A stretch of 64,000 bases of DNA from Pogonophryne albipinna (lineage: Eukaryota; Chordata; Actinopteri; Perciformes; Artedidraconidae): NCBI GenBank assembly GCA_028583405.1, contig CM053246.1, forward strand, positions 20,839,570-20,903,569. Direction: 5' to 3'. The position numbers and the translations under genes are program-made. The notes under the pieces are model-generated. The model had not been told where the DNA came from, searched no databases, and saw nothing but the letters and a program-made list of their open reading frames with translations. Shown here piece by piece: positions 41,701 through 54,340 of this stretch (positions are counted from its first letter, which is position 1; each line of letters starts with the position of its first letter).

Positions 41701-42846
41701 ATGTGAACAGTATGTTTTTAACAGTTGATTACCCTGAACGTTAAGTATAATTCAACTGAAAAACCAATACAAAAAATGTCATGTCACTATTGTTGGTGAC
41801 CAGTTTAACTTGGTAAGGTCAATTATCTCTGGATAATTGAAACAGATCTAGCAGCTTTTTTTTCAGTTACAGGTGAATATCGCTTTTCAAACGCACAGTT
41901 CCATAACATCATTATTTCTTACCTTATATGTTGACAAAGGTAATATTTAATTGTTATATATTAAAATGAGGTTTTTGCATAACCAATTGCACTGGATAAA
42001 CTATTTAGTTTATGTCCGGAAATGGGAAGCTTCTTTTGATTATACATTTTGGTAAGAAAGAAAATTGTGTGTAGTCCAAGTAGAAGAAGACATGTCCACA
42101 TCCGGCCTGTTGATGTGCATTGTACTTTCACTGGCTCCTAACAGTGTAAATGACTACGAGAAGCCATTATATAGCTTTTATGTCTGAGAGCTTCTCTGCC
42201 GGTCTCACATATCCTCACAGTTGCAGTAAAGTGAAGTTTTCACATTATTCCAAAGCTAAACTGTCACAAAGATACAGTGAAATGTCAAAAATAGATGATA
42301 ACAGAAATATGTTAGCCTTGCCAACTCCCAGCTATAAAAACAGTTTAAGATTGTTTTATCTAAGCTAGAATTGACCACAATCACACCACTGTAACACAAC
42401 CCTGCTGATGAACAAAGCTCAAATAATGGCAAACCCCAAGCAAACAAAGGAATATTCTTAAAGGATGTTTTGACCTAATGTCTTTAGGGCTCTGTTGATA
42501 AGAGAGAAGTGACTGCCGGCTCAGTGGGGAACATAACCTCCAATCTGATCCCTGTGGCTTCAGGGCCAGAGCCAAGCAGAGATGGGTGGGTGTGGATGGG
42601 GGAGGGAGGAGGGGTCACACCGGGTGACAGCAAAATCGGTCCTGTCTCAGGGTGAGCCACCTGCTTCCCTCAGCCCACTGGTTCTATCCTTTCCTCATAT
42701 CAAATCATCCTGCTTCCCTATGAAATATCAAAATGGACAACCTGAAACCGTATAAGGAATTTACTTTTAGGAACTCCCTACTTTCTGTCGTACAAAGATC
42801 CACATCTCCACAACTTTTTGCCTGAAATTGAGTTTTTAAAGGTCAC

Positions 42847-43241
42847 TGTGAAGCTGACCGTTGAGCGGCCCGACCAAGCAAGGAGGCAGAGGCAGAGAAT
42901 TCAAATATAACCCGGTGTGGGCATTTATTCATCACTGTGGTACAGGATACACAGCCTCAATATTGCTGCCCAGGTGAACACAGTCACCAGCCACAAGGAT
43001 CTCACCCACACTACCAGCCTCACCAAACAGGAAACACAGAGCCTAAATACACACCCACTAATCAGCAATTAGACACAGGTGGGGGGGGGGGGGGGGGGAG
43101 GAGACAACACAGGGCACCAGGTGAACATAATCAGGAGTAACAGAAAGAACGGGAGGGTGATCACTTTTCAAAATAAAAGACACGTGCAATATACAAAGCC
43201 CGAAGCCGTCAGTCCACAGTGACGACGCCATCTTCGTCACA
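42847..43241 (-). repeat. 3' LTR of the TRIM-like element
   Basis: 395 bp. Carries a 19-base G run at 43080-43098 on the + strand, and AATAAATGCCC on the - strand, a plausible poly(A) signal. Confidence 0.94.
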
Positions 43242-43910
43242 TTTCCTCCTTCCTCTCCCGAAAGAGAACAGTACCTTATTCCTGCGACACTTATTGATCT
43301 TGGCCATTTTGCTCTCCTCCATGTGTCTCCTCTCCGCCCGGTGTTTCTGCTTCCCCTTGTGCCGCATGGTTTCCTCAGAGGGGGGCGTGAAGTCAGAAGG
43401 AAGCTTCCCTTTCTTCCTCAACTCTTTCTCCCGCTCCTTCGCGATGGCCTCTGTCAGGTTCTCCACGTACGCCGCCTTCTCCGCCTGCAGCGTCTTCATC
43501 ACCTGCTTCTCCACCTGAGTCGGAGCGGCTGACAGGGCCTCTGCATGAGCCTGAGCCCTTATCTCCTCCAGCTGTTGCTGCATGACGCGCTCTCTCTCCC
43601 GACGGATCCCCTCGGCCATTTTCACCCGCTCCTCCGCTAGAAAAGCATCTTCCTCGTCTTTCATTTTCTTCTCCTCCTGCAGGCGTATCAGACGAGCCTC
43701 CTCCGCTAAGCGCATCTCCTCTTCCTTTCTCGGCTTCTCCTCTTCCTCCCTCTGCAACCTGGGCTGCTCCTCTTTCTCTTCCATCGTGGAAACCTGTTCC
43801 TGTATCTGTGAAAATGGCTGCTCCATGTTCCTCAAACGGTACTCCTCCCGCTTGAATCTGGCTGTCTCATACTGCAGGAATGACTTCGTCATCTCCCTCA
43901 GTTTCTCCAT
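43209..43910 (-). CDS. unrecognised 233-residue coiled-coil protein of the LTR element
   Basis: ATG at 43910 is the first in frame after the primer site; the frame runs through the polypurine tract and stops 33 bases inside the 3' LTR. The first 45 residues (MEKLREMTKSFLQYETARFK on) resemble the helical start of a Gag. The middle is a strongly charged Glu/Lys/Arg helix with heptad-like spacing. A less repetitive, basic part follows (KGKLPSDFTPPSEETMRHKG), then an Arg/Lys-rich end. No protease, reverse transcriptase, RNase H, integrase or zinc knuckle. It may be a shortened Gag, a captured host coiled-coil exon, or both; I cannot name it. No stop or frameshift interrupts it. Confidence 0.75.
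   Translation of the reverse strand: MEKLREMTKSFLQYETARFKREEYRLRNMEQPFSQIQEQVSTMEEKEEQPRLQREEEEKPRKEEEMRLAEEARLIRLQEEKKMKDEEDAFLAEERVKMAEGIRRERERVMQQQLEEIRAQAHAEALSAAPTQVEKQVMKTLQAEKAAYVENLTEAIAKEREKELRKKGKLPSDFTPPSEETMRHKGKQKHRAERRHMEESKMAKINKCRRNKVLFSFGRGRRKCDEDGVVTVD
43242..43259 (-). other. polypurine tract
   Basis: 18 pyrimidines on the + strand, so 18 purines on the element strand, directly abutting the 3' LTR. This is the expected plus-strand primer position. It also encodes part of the ORF's basic end. Confidence 0.9.
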
Positions 43911-43931
43911 CGTTTTCACCTCCTCACTTGG

Positions 43932-43953
43932 TCGAATCCCACTTCTGACACCA
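43932..43953 (-). other. primer binding site for tRNA-Leu
   Basis: The + strand ends in cccacttctgacacca, part of a 22-base match to the 3' end of vertebrate tRNA-Leu (CAA type) with its added CCA. It lies two bases inside the 5' LTR, the normal primer site position. Confidence 0.9.
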
Positions 43954-43955
43954 AA

Positions 43956-44341
43956 TGTGAAGCTGACCGTTGAGTGGCCCGACCAAGCAAGGAGGCAGAG
44001 GCAGAGAATTCAAATATAACCCGGTGTGGGCATCTATTCATCGCTGTGGTACAGGATACACCGCCTCAATATTGCTGCCCAGGTGAACACAGTCACCAGC
44101 CACAAGGATCTCACCCACACTACCAGCCTCACCAAACAGGAAACACAGAGCCTAAATACACACCCACTAATCAGCAATTAGACACAGGTGGGGGGGGGAG
44201 GAGACAACACAGGGCACCAGGTGAACATAATCAGGAGTAACAGAAAGAACGGGAGGGTGAACACTTTTCAAAATAAAAGACACGTGCAATATACAAAGCC
44301 CGAAGCCGTCAGTCCACAGTGACGAAGCCATCTTCGTCACA
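43956..44341 (-). repeat. 5' LTR of the TRIM-like element
   Basis: 386 bp. The AATAAA seen in the other LTR is AATAGA here, and the G run is nine bases. Confidence 0.94.
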
Positions 44342-44397
44342 GTCACCTTTTATGCAAAATCCACTTTGATTCTCTCTTTTTGTCCTGATCCATTTAT

Positions 44398-45521
<1,124 letters not shown>

Positions 45522-45617
45522 CTTTCTGAAAATGAGCTGATCAAATTTTGGCCACTTAGTGATGTCATAATGTTTTTTTGGGTTGTTTAACCATTAGCCA
45601 ATAACCAACCAAGGTAA

Positions 45618-45632
45618 CCCCCCCCCCCCCCC
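45618..45632. repeat. poly-C run
   Basis: About 15 C in a row in the outer MITE segment between the two hAT insertions. Confidence 0.95.
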
Positions 45633-45675
45633 ACACCTTATCACCTGAATCTCCTCCTAGAGCACCATTGTGTTC

Positions 45676-47436
45676 TTTTTAACTATGGGATGCTCCGATC
45701 GATCGGCCGCCGATCGATATCGGCTGATATTCACTCTCTGCCGATCGATCGGTACTCTCTATAAAGGCCGATTGTGAGAGCCGATCACATGGCGTAAAAT
45801 ACATGACACTTTTCTCTGTGCATGGCAAAACAAGCTCGCCAAAATGGCTTCACCAGTCTGACAGTATTTTAAGGTATCCAAAAATTACAATAAAATAGCG
45901 GGATGCAACGTGTGTGAAGCAGACATCCTGCAGCTCCACCCGCTGTGACGGACCGGTGAGCGGCGCAAAACACACACTTCACACTTTTTGCCTTCATATT
46001 TTCTTTTAAACCTGCCATAATTCCCAAACCCTACATTCCTGAGACATAATTTGTCATGAGAAACGTAGGAAAACATCTCGTAGCTTGAACATTTAAAAAA
46101 AAATTAACCCAAATAATTAAACAAAATGCCTCTTGAGGGCATGAAGTGACAAAAACTTTCAACATGTCTCCATTTAAACCCCATTGTAAGTTCAGCCTCA
46201 TCTTTCCCCACCACAGCAGCCGCACACCTTTAGTTAATCTGCCAAAAAGGCCACATTATTAACCCGAAAGTACACAAAAAGTACACTTCAGATGCTCAAG
46301 TTCCTTGACATGCTTCACGCTTTGAAATGTCACCGATATCTGTTACGGTTCTTCAACTAAACGTTCACATGTAAGAGGTTTATCTCATTCAGAACAATGC
46401 AAGTGCTCTCCTCTCACTGATTACTGCACCATGGAAACCTTTGATCTCTGGACACGTCTTTAGCTCAAATATAAACACCTGTGTCATGGAACACGATGAT
46501 GTCATAACTCCAACTGACATGCTCAGAGCAGCAGATTTCAGATAATGGTTAATGGTCCTGCCCTCAACAGCTCTACGTCAATTATGGGTCGTCATCATAT
46601 GCCGTTTCCATGGAAACGCATTCCTCGCCATAAAACACGATGTTGTCGTAACGCCTATGAAAAGGGTCAAAACAGCACCAGACTTCAGATAATGGTTAAA
46701 GGTCCAGCCCTCAACAGCTCTACGTCAATTATGGGGTGTCATCATATGCCGTTTCCATGGAAACGTATCCCTCGCCATAAAAGACGATGTCACTATAACC
46801 CCTATGAAAATGTTCCAAAAGTGCTCAAACTTCACGTGTGCTAAATGCCGTTGCCATGGCAACACAATGCTCACCATGAAACATGGTTTTCTCATAACTT
46901 CAGTGAAAATGCTCCAAACGGCCCAAAACTTCACAGATTTGGTAACGATGCAGCCATCAACGCATCTAAGCGTATTATGGGATGTCATCAAATGCCGTTG
47001 GCATGGCGACAGATCATTCGCCATCGAGTTAGTTCAAAAGTTTGCAGTTCAAATATTCTGCTGCTTTTCTAAGCCTTTTTACTTTATTTTCTTCTCTTAT
47101 CACACATTCAAGCCCCCAGTGTTCATGTATCATTTCAATCTAAATTCTTCACTTTCTTCTTACACATTACATTTCAGCATAGCAGTTTAGCGTCAGCTTT
47201 TCAGCATAAAGCATTCCCACTAGCAATTTCTTCAGGAATTGCATTCTCTAGTTATGTTTGTTGTTGTTTGTGGAAGCACCAGTGAATGAGCCCCATTAAC
47301 TGAGTTTTGAACATCACTTTAAATGGAAGATCCCCATAGCCCCCACCCACTCGATCGGATCGGCGATCGGTATCGGCCGATACTGATTCCGGCCATCAGC
47401 CCCAAGATTGGCGATCGGAGCATACCTATTTTTAAC
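45676..47436. mobile_element. hAT element 2 inside the outer MITE
   Basis: The element 45684-47428 (1745 bp) starts TATGGGATGCTCCGATC and ends GATCGGAGCATACCTA, with subterminal gatcggc repeats. TTTTTAAC on both sides (45676-45683 and 47429-47436) is a perfect 8-bp duplication. A short start-like stretch near 45860 (gtatccaaaaattac) hints at a lost BED-type exon, but no transposase frame survives. Confidence 0.93.
46518..47030. repeat. tandem repeat with RFX-like palindromes
   Basis: Diverged repeat units sharing atcatatgccgtttccatgg and ctcaacagctctacgtcaat. Palindromes start at 46604, 46751, 46850 and 46997, spaced 147, 99 and 147 bp. The third is GTTGCCATGGCAAC; the first two are GTTTCCATGGAAAC; the fourth is degenerate. 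Confidence 0.88.
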
Positions 47437-47688
47437 CAAATATCTATCAGAAGGGCGTGGGGAGTGGCTCATTATTTTAATCTAAAGCAACAGACACAGA
47501 ATCAGCACTTTTGAAACAGGGCTGAAACAGAGGAGATTATGGGACGCTACAATGGGTGATCTGTTTGGTATTTCGAGCCAAACACGCAGAGACATGTTTT
47601 GTATATAACTGAGAACTATAATGTATTGATGAAAGAGTATAATAGGGGACCTTTAAGGCACAAGGACATTAGAAGGAGAAAGGGATAT

Positions 47689-48447
47689 AATGGCGCGTTT
47701 CCACTGCAGCGGGTAGCTCGCTTTAAGCGTGCCGAGCCGTGCGGGGCCCGTTTTTGGTTGCGTTTCCACTTGGCCTAGTTTTGGCCCGGGGCTACTTTTT
47801 CACCTTTTTTCTGGCCCGACTAAATCGTGGTTCTAGGGCCAGGAACAACCAGGCTGAGTATGCAAAACTAGAGAGAGAATCGCTAGCAAGGGGGCTACAA
47901 CTACAACAAGATGAACATATTTGACCGTGATTTAATTGTAATACACGTTTCAAAATGATGCCGAAGTAACAACATACTGATACCGGTTAGTAAAAACCAT
48001 GAATTAATGCTTTGACAAGTCTGCAGACAGACGGCAGGCGAAAAACCCTTTTAAAATGAGTGTTTTCTAAACGGAGCTTGGCTAAGCTAACGTTATATAT
48101 GCTCCGACCGTCCACACTCACAACAACGGCCTATACAGACATAAATAAACCAGCGACTGTATTCGCCATGACACAGGCAGTCTGTGGTTTGTACTTGTTT
48201 AACTTTTGTCTAGTTTCTGAACAGATATGAAGAGCTGTGAGCTCTGAGTGCTAAGAGCTAACGGCTGTGTTGTTGTTTGGGGCGCTCATTGAAGATGACG
48301 TCACGGCTCCGCCTACACTGCGTTACTATAGTAACTACCCCAGTTCCTAAACTGTAATGGAAGCGCAGCATTAAAGTGAGCCGGGCCTAATAAGGCCTAA
48401 CCAAACCGAGCGAGGCCGAGCGAGGCCTGCAGTGGAAACGCGCCATT
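47689..48447. mobile_element. MITE with 21-bp perfect TIRs (Harbinger or mariner-like)
   Basis: 759 bp. Begins AATGGCGCGTTTCCACTGCA and ends with its exact complement. TA lies just outside the shorter reading of the ends; no longer duplication. The interior has no transposase. Confidence 0.82.
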
Positions 48448-48749
48448 AGAGAAAGAGGGGAGAAGAGAGCCTGGATAAAAAGAAAGTGATAAATAGAACA
48501 GAAGTAGAGACAAATTAAACCAAGTTGTTAAAATGAGGAATCCAAGCAGTGCAAATTGCCGATGTTAAACCAACATACAAGGTGTGAAAACTTTTGAGAA
48601 CGTGTTGAGAGAGAAAGGAAAAGAGATGTCTGCACCATTGATGGTTGTCTGCTCTCTGTATGTGAGTGTGCATGTTTTCTTAGAAGCTCTCCTTGCCGGC
48701 ATGTGATAGGCCAACGATCTGTGGTGTGCGTCGTTTGAGCTGCCACATA

Positions 48750-48922
<173 letters not shown>

Positions 48923-49022
48923 ACAGACAGACCAAGCAATAGGACCAAGTATGGGAAAAGGGTGATTTTTGAATCTATAAGAAATTAATTGTTGGCTTAT
49001 ATGGAGTGCTGCTGTTAAAGGT

Positions 49023-49714
49023 TTAAAGGGCCCATGTCATGCTTTTCCGGTTATTACCCGTCCCCTTGTGTGTTATGAAGGTTTTTCTGCATGTAAACGG
49101 TCTGCAGAGTCAAAAACCCTCAAAGTACACCCTGTAGCGAGTAAAACTCTAACACAGAAAAGACCTGTCTATGCTGCCCCAGAACGCCTCGTTGGAGATT
49201 TCTCATTTTCCAAGGTTTTCTTCCTGGGTTCTGTGACGTGTGAATACCCAAATCAACAACAAATGACCGGATTGGCCCAAATGGACCAATCCGCGGCGCA
49301 CCTCACACACCAGGATCCCTTGGCTAAGTAACAGGGAGTCCCCATTGACTTGCATAGAGCTCCCTGAACGCCGGTAATAGACGAGTTGGGATCGCAGAGA
49401 AATGCTCTCCGATTGCATGATATAGCCCAGATAAACACCTTCATCACACATGTTGCCACCTGTTTGTACCATTTTCAGGCGATTTGTAAAAAACGATGTG
49501 TTTTTGGATATTTGTGGAGTTAGGTGGTCCTCAAGTGTTTGTTTTTTTGGTTAAGTGGTCCTTGGTATGAAAAAGTTTGAGAAATACTGCTATACAGAGA
49601 TGCTGTATGAGAAACCAATGTGATTTTGGAAAATTGCACAATTTAAATCTATTCTAGTAGACCTCAACAATGGAAATATGATCAGTAGAAATGGCCATGC
49701 GATATGACCTTTAA
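49023..49714. mobile_element. TTAA-flanked MITE
   Basis: TTAA at 49023-49026 and 49711-49714. Ends AGGGCCCATGTCATGC and GCGATATGACCT are imperfect inverted repeats of a common fish element. About 49540-49600 looks like a separate hAT end fragment (aagtttgagaaatactgc). Confidence 0.68.
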
Positions 49715-50294
49715 GATATTTTATGAGATTGAGTGCTAGTATTTACGACAACATTTTCATTTCCTGCTTGATTCCATTAGACGGTTTTCATCACAATGGG
49801 TTTGACATGAAATCTATATTCACAGTGGACTTTTGTTTATATTAATGCATCATCAAATATAGAAATCAGGGTTTTGTAGATGAATATCAAAGGTGTTTGT
49901 GTACCTCATCACAAACTAAAGCAGCTTACACTTGTAATTAAAGTACAGGGCCACTAAAATCACTAAAAGCTAGTATATCTTCTCAATAAATGTGAAACAA
50001 CTGGGTTATTGTAATCCTAATAATTTAAAATCATACAGCAGTGTGTGTGTGGGGGAGTCGTTTTTTGCTTTCTGGCAGACGTGGGCTTCATCCTCTGTTC
50101 TCTCTCAGTAGCACATATAACACTCTATGTGTAGGTCAAGGACGCGGTTACAGCCGGTAAGGAGGCCATGCAGAGTGTGTTTGTCCTCTAATCCCTCTAT
50201 CCTCTCTCACTCACACAGAAATTATGGCTCCCTGTTTCTTCTTCCCCCAGTGGCCCTGTTTGTGTTTGTAAGTCATCTGATACTGCAGGACATA

Positions 50295-50870
<576 letters not shown>

Positions 50871-51047
50871 AACGTTCCACTGTTCATAAAAAAACAGTGC
50901 ATTAAACAAACCATCATGCTCTTACTGTACTTTGAAAACCATGCGGAAATGTCGTCATCAGCAGGCCATCACGTGTTTTCCGAAAATAACCGAGTGACAC
51001 GAGTAGATTTTAGCCGAGACCGGCGGAAAGTTTGTCTCAAACCTCTG

Positions 51048-51790
51048 TAGCCTCATCCCAATACCCCTCCTCCGGGACTTGATCCGGAAATCGATCAAGA
51101 CACGCCATATGAAGGACGTCCCAATAGCTGAAATGCACACGGAGGAGTCGAGGAGGGGTGCGGGAGGAGGGGTGCGGGAGGAGACGAAAGGGAGGATACA
51201 CGCGAGCAGACTACGCCGAAGTGTTTTCACTACTCGCGTATAAAAGCCCCGCCCCCACCTTCACAGCTGGTCGATTTCAACAGAGGAAAACCGACAACTG
51301 GAAGATGAGTGGAAAAGCGTCACATAAATGTATAAGTGCTCACAGCTCCGTGGGAATTATTATGTGCAATTCATTTCTAAAAGGCTTTCACATTACTATA
51401 ATTATATTTTTATTTAAATGTAGGCTACATTTTACACCAAAACGGAACACAAAAGCAGGACCAACCATCATACATTGAATTCCTTGACTAACAAGAGAAA
51501 GATTCATTCATTTAAATAAATATTTAACGAGAAATGGGCCGGTTCTAAAGGGTTATTCAGTTAAGCCCGATGAGAGGGGATACAGCTGTGCACGTCATCA
51601 TCAACAGACGTCGTTTAAGAGTGACGTTTGAGTGAACGAGGACATCCCAATTAATACCTGAGGACTCCTCTGTCCTCGCGTCACCTCCTCGTGTCTCTCG
51701 CTCGCATCTTACGGAGGCGGAGCTAAGATGCAAGGAAGGGATGCGAGTGAGGGAAAGGAGGAGTCGAGGAGGGGTATTGGGATGAGGCTA
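51048..51790. mobile_element. MITE with 25-bp perfect TIRs
   Basis: 743 bp. TAGCCTCATCCCAATACCCC at the left matches the right end exactly in reverse over 25 bp. If TA is the target duplication, the element is 51050-51788. Non-coding. Confidence 0.85.
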
Positions 51791-51829
51791 GAGTGTGTAA
51801 AAAGACGATCCACAAGCAGAGATTTGAGA

Positions 51830-52090
51830 TCCAGGAGGAGAAATGTGAGATCCAGAAGCGCATTTTTGGTCGACAAATACAAAATGGATTCACAAATGCC
51901 TGATTGAAAGTTGCAAATGTTAAAGAGATATTCAAAGATCTTTTTTTTATTTGTAAAAATATTTTGCGTATTTGCGGATCCGTTTTACATTTGCAAATGT
52001 ATTTGTGAGTTTGCAAATCTTTTAAATGCATTTGTAGATGGTGTTTTACATTTACAAATCACATATTTACACACAAATTATTTTTATGTT
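51830..52090. repeat. degenerate AT-rich repeat of atttgcaaat-like units
   Basis: gagatccag occurs twice, followed by many variants of atttgcaaat and atttgtaaat. Probably a hAT subterminal region for the BED fragment downstream; the end was not located. Confidence 0.45.
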
Positions 52091-52190
52091 CACACAAATA
52101 ATTATCAGCCCATAGATCTCACTCTCCCCCGTCTGTGTGCGAGGGGGCGGGGCAGTTTACACACACGCTCTGCAACATGCATGCAACACA

Positions 52191-52383
52191 CACACACATG
52201 GAGGAGATGGCGGACAGAAGCACTCCAAGGTGTGGTTACACTTTACCCGTCTCGATGTGGACAATGCTCGTTACCAAAAGTGTAATAACAGTTTAGCATG
52301 TAAGGGCGGTAACACAAGCATTTTGTCTAAACATTTAGCAAAAGTGCACCACATTCAGACGGAGAAATGCACCGTCTTTGACT
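52191..52383 (+). pseudogene. BED zinc-finger fragment of a hAT transposase (broken)
   Basis: HSKVWLHFTRLDVDNARYQK then CNNSL and GGNTSILSKHLAKVH follow the BED-finger pattern of hAT transposases. The first zinc-ligand Cys (expected in NARCxxC) is Tyr. At 52384 the frame is interrupted by a MITE; beyond it, 52883-52942 continues as a Ser-rich stretch ending at a possible donor, gtatat. No DDE catalytic part was found. Inferred dead. Confidence 0.75.
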
Positions 52384-52890
52384 CATACTTGCCAACCTTG
52401 AGACCTCAGAAATCGGGAGCATTTCAAAACCACCGCCGGGGGCGGGGTGTTAGTGGATCGCCGGAGCTGTTAGTGGATCGCCGGAGCTGTTAGATTAACA
52501 TTAACATGCTTATTGTAGTTGTAAGTGCACTGTCTTGCGGCCTGTCGCACCATCCTTGATGGAGCATATGTGTGGGCTGGACCTGTATTTTACAGGAAAG
52601 GAGTGAGCAGAGGTTCGAGTTGTCGATTCTTGTTCTGTTTTCTGTGACTATCTGCCTCACCCTCTTTAGACTTTCAGTTGCGCGCGCTGCTAAAGCGACG
52701 CGCTACCATGGAAACCAAACAATGGTGTAGCTGTATTAAAGTCCGAGTGGAAACAGTCGTGAGTAAATCTGATTTTGTCAGAAATCGGGAGAAATGCGGG
52801 AGAAATATGACCCCGGGAGGAAACCGGGAGAGGCTATGAAATCGGGAGTCTCCCGCGAAAATTGGGAGGGTTGGCAAGTATGCTTCGACT
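52376..52890. mobile_element. hAT MITE inserted in the BED fragment
   Basis: The element 52384-52882 (499 bp) starts CATACTTGCCAACC and ends GGTTGGCAAGTATG. CTTTGACT before and CTTCGACT after is a 7-of-8 duplication. Contains a tandem copy of ttagtggatcgccggagctg. Confidence 0.88.
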
Positions 52891-53170
52891 GTCTTTCTAG
52901 TAGCTCTGTAGCCCCATCCACGAGTAACGTTTCCACGTCAGGTATATATTATGTATGCTAGCAGCAACACACGGAGTTAACTAACTGATTCAAACATGGG
53001 TTAATGATTAGAGGTAACTGAGTTATTTATTTTGTTAACGTTTCAGCTATTCTGTTTACAGTTCTGTCATCAGATTATTTAATATGATTTGTTAAAACAT
53101 TGTTGTTTCTTTTGATGTGAAATATTATTTATTAATTTAAATAAAAAGCAATGTTAATTTTGTTCACAAA

Positions 53171-53190
53171 GGTCCCCGCCGGCGGGGACC
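53171..53190. repeat. perfect 20-bp GC palindrome
   Basis: GGTCCCCGCCGGCGGGGACC is its own reverse complement and would form a strong cruciform or RNA hairpin, in otherwise AT-rich DNA. Confidence 0.97.
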
Positions 53191-54340
53191 CTGGTTTTTA
53201 TTTTCACGACACTGTGTCTCAGGGGATCTTAATATTTAAGAACCTATTAATGTGTTATACCAGATTAACGGAAATAATCTCAGCTAACTGACGATACAAA
53301 CCATTTTTACCAAAACAAAACACAAGTCTCATAAGAAGCATCTAAATGACCCCTTAGCGAAAAATGCTAATGGACATTGGCATAGAACTCAAGATAAAAG
53401 TACCCTTATTACTTATCATAGCTGCACATACAAGATATCCGATTAAAGCTGAGGTTCCACAGATTATTTAGGTATATAGTATCATCACTGAGTGATCCGG
53501 ACTCGCGACAGGGGAAGCAAACACAGACATCACAACACGTACCTTTACGGAGCTTCTAGGGAGATCGTCTCACCGTAGCTGTCAATCTGATCAAAAGACG
53601 TGTTCAATGGCATTCAAATGAGAAAAAACGCGGCTGAATCGGTTAATCCATAGGTTTTTAACGTCTCTTTATAAAAAAATATTTCATTTATAATCCATAA
53701 TTCCAGTTTTATGTAAAAATCGGAGAGCAAAAGTTAGCTGCTAATGGTAGCCACCAGAGTGGCTGCTGCTTCCGGTCTAGGCTATGCGGCAGTCTAACAC
53801 ACACACATTACCAAATAAGGACTATGTGTGAGTTCCCCTCGATTCCATTGGCTCTGACGTTTAGAAAGAGATGTCACATGTCAAAATCCAGCAAGGGGGG
53901 CCAGAGATATGAAAAATCCACCCAAATGGCCCCAGAAGAGGTTTTATTTTGCTAAATCTGTCTAAAAAGGTCAAATATCACTTGTTTTGAATCAATATTG
54001 ATACAGGGTACTTATTATATGTTGTACTTTGGATTCCTAAAGCTTTTAGTCTACTAACCCATCATCCAAGGTTAGTTTTCACTACAAGTACAACATATTT
54101 TTTGGACGGACACTATAATTTACAGTTTTTTACCATGTTCAATCTGAATTTTCTTTAAAATAAAAAACATCTATATTGAATCTGATTTTTCTACATCCAA
54201 CTCACAGGTTTATCATTACTTTGAGAAAAAAGATTATTAATTTAACCCTTTTAGAAGGGAAGATATGGTCATTTGTTTCTGGGAATGTCATTTTCGAGCC
54301 TGAAACCTGAAAAACAGGCTCGGGGTTTAACAGGTTCGTT
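53191..54340. other. unassigned repeat-like intron sequence
   Basis: No defined ends. Near 54300, cctgaaaaacaggctcgggg looks repeat-derived. Nothing coding. Confidence 0.4.

Larger units (their letters stand above)
42842..44346 (-). mobile_element. complete non-autonomous LTR retrotransposon (TRIM-like)
   Basis: LTRs at 42847-43241 and 43956-44341 both run TG...CA and differ by six substitutions and a G-run length change. GTCAC at 42842-42846 and 44342-44346 is the target duplication. Read on the - strand: 5' LTR, two-base spacer, primer site, 714-bp interior, polypurine tract, 3' LTR. No pol motif is present, so mobility would depend on an autonomous relative. The interior is one coiled-coil open frame. 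The nearly identical LTRs imply a recent insertion. Confidence 0.95.

Noticed and set aside
43932..43953. Apparent tRNA-Leu gene fragment
   Set aside because: Only the 3' end is present, exactly at the LTR junction, so it is a primer binding site and not a tRNA gene.
43219..44019. Ser/Phe-rich open frames on the + strand opposite the coiled-coil ORF
   Set aside because: Mirror image of Glu/Lys/Arg codons on the - strand. LTR, primer site and polypurine tract fix the element's strand as minus.
46518..47030. CRISPR-like array from regularly spaced palindromes
   Set aside because: Vertebrate DNA. Units are diverged tandem repeats inside a hAT element, with no unique spacers of uniform length.
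47739..47924. 61-residue frame in the GC-rich MITE
   Set aside because: Lies inside the terminal part of the MITE; no protein signature.
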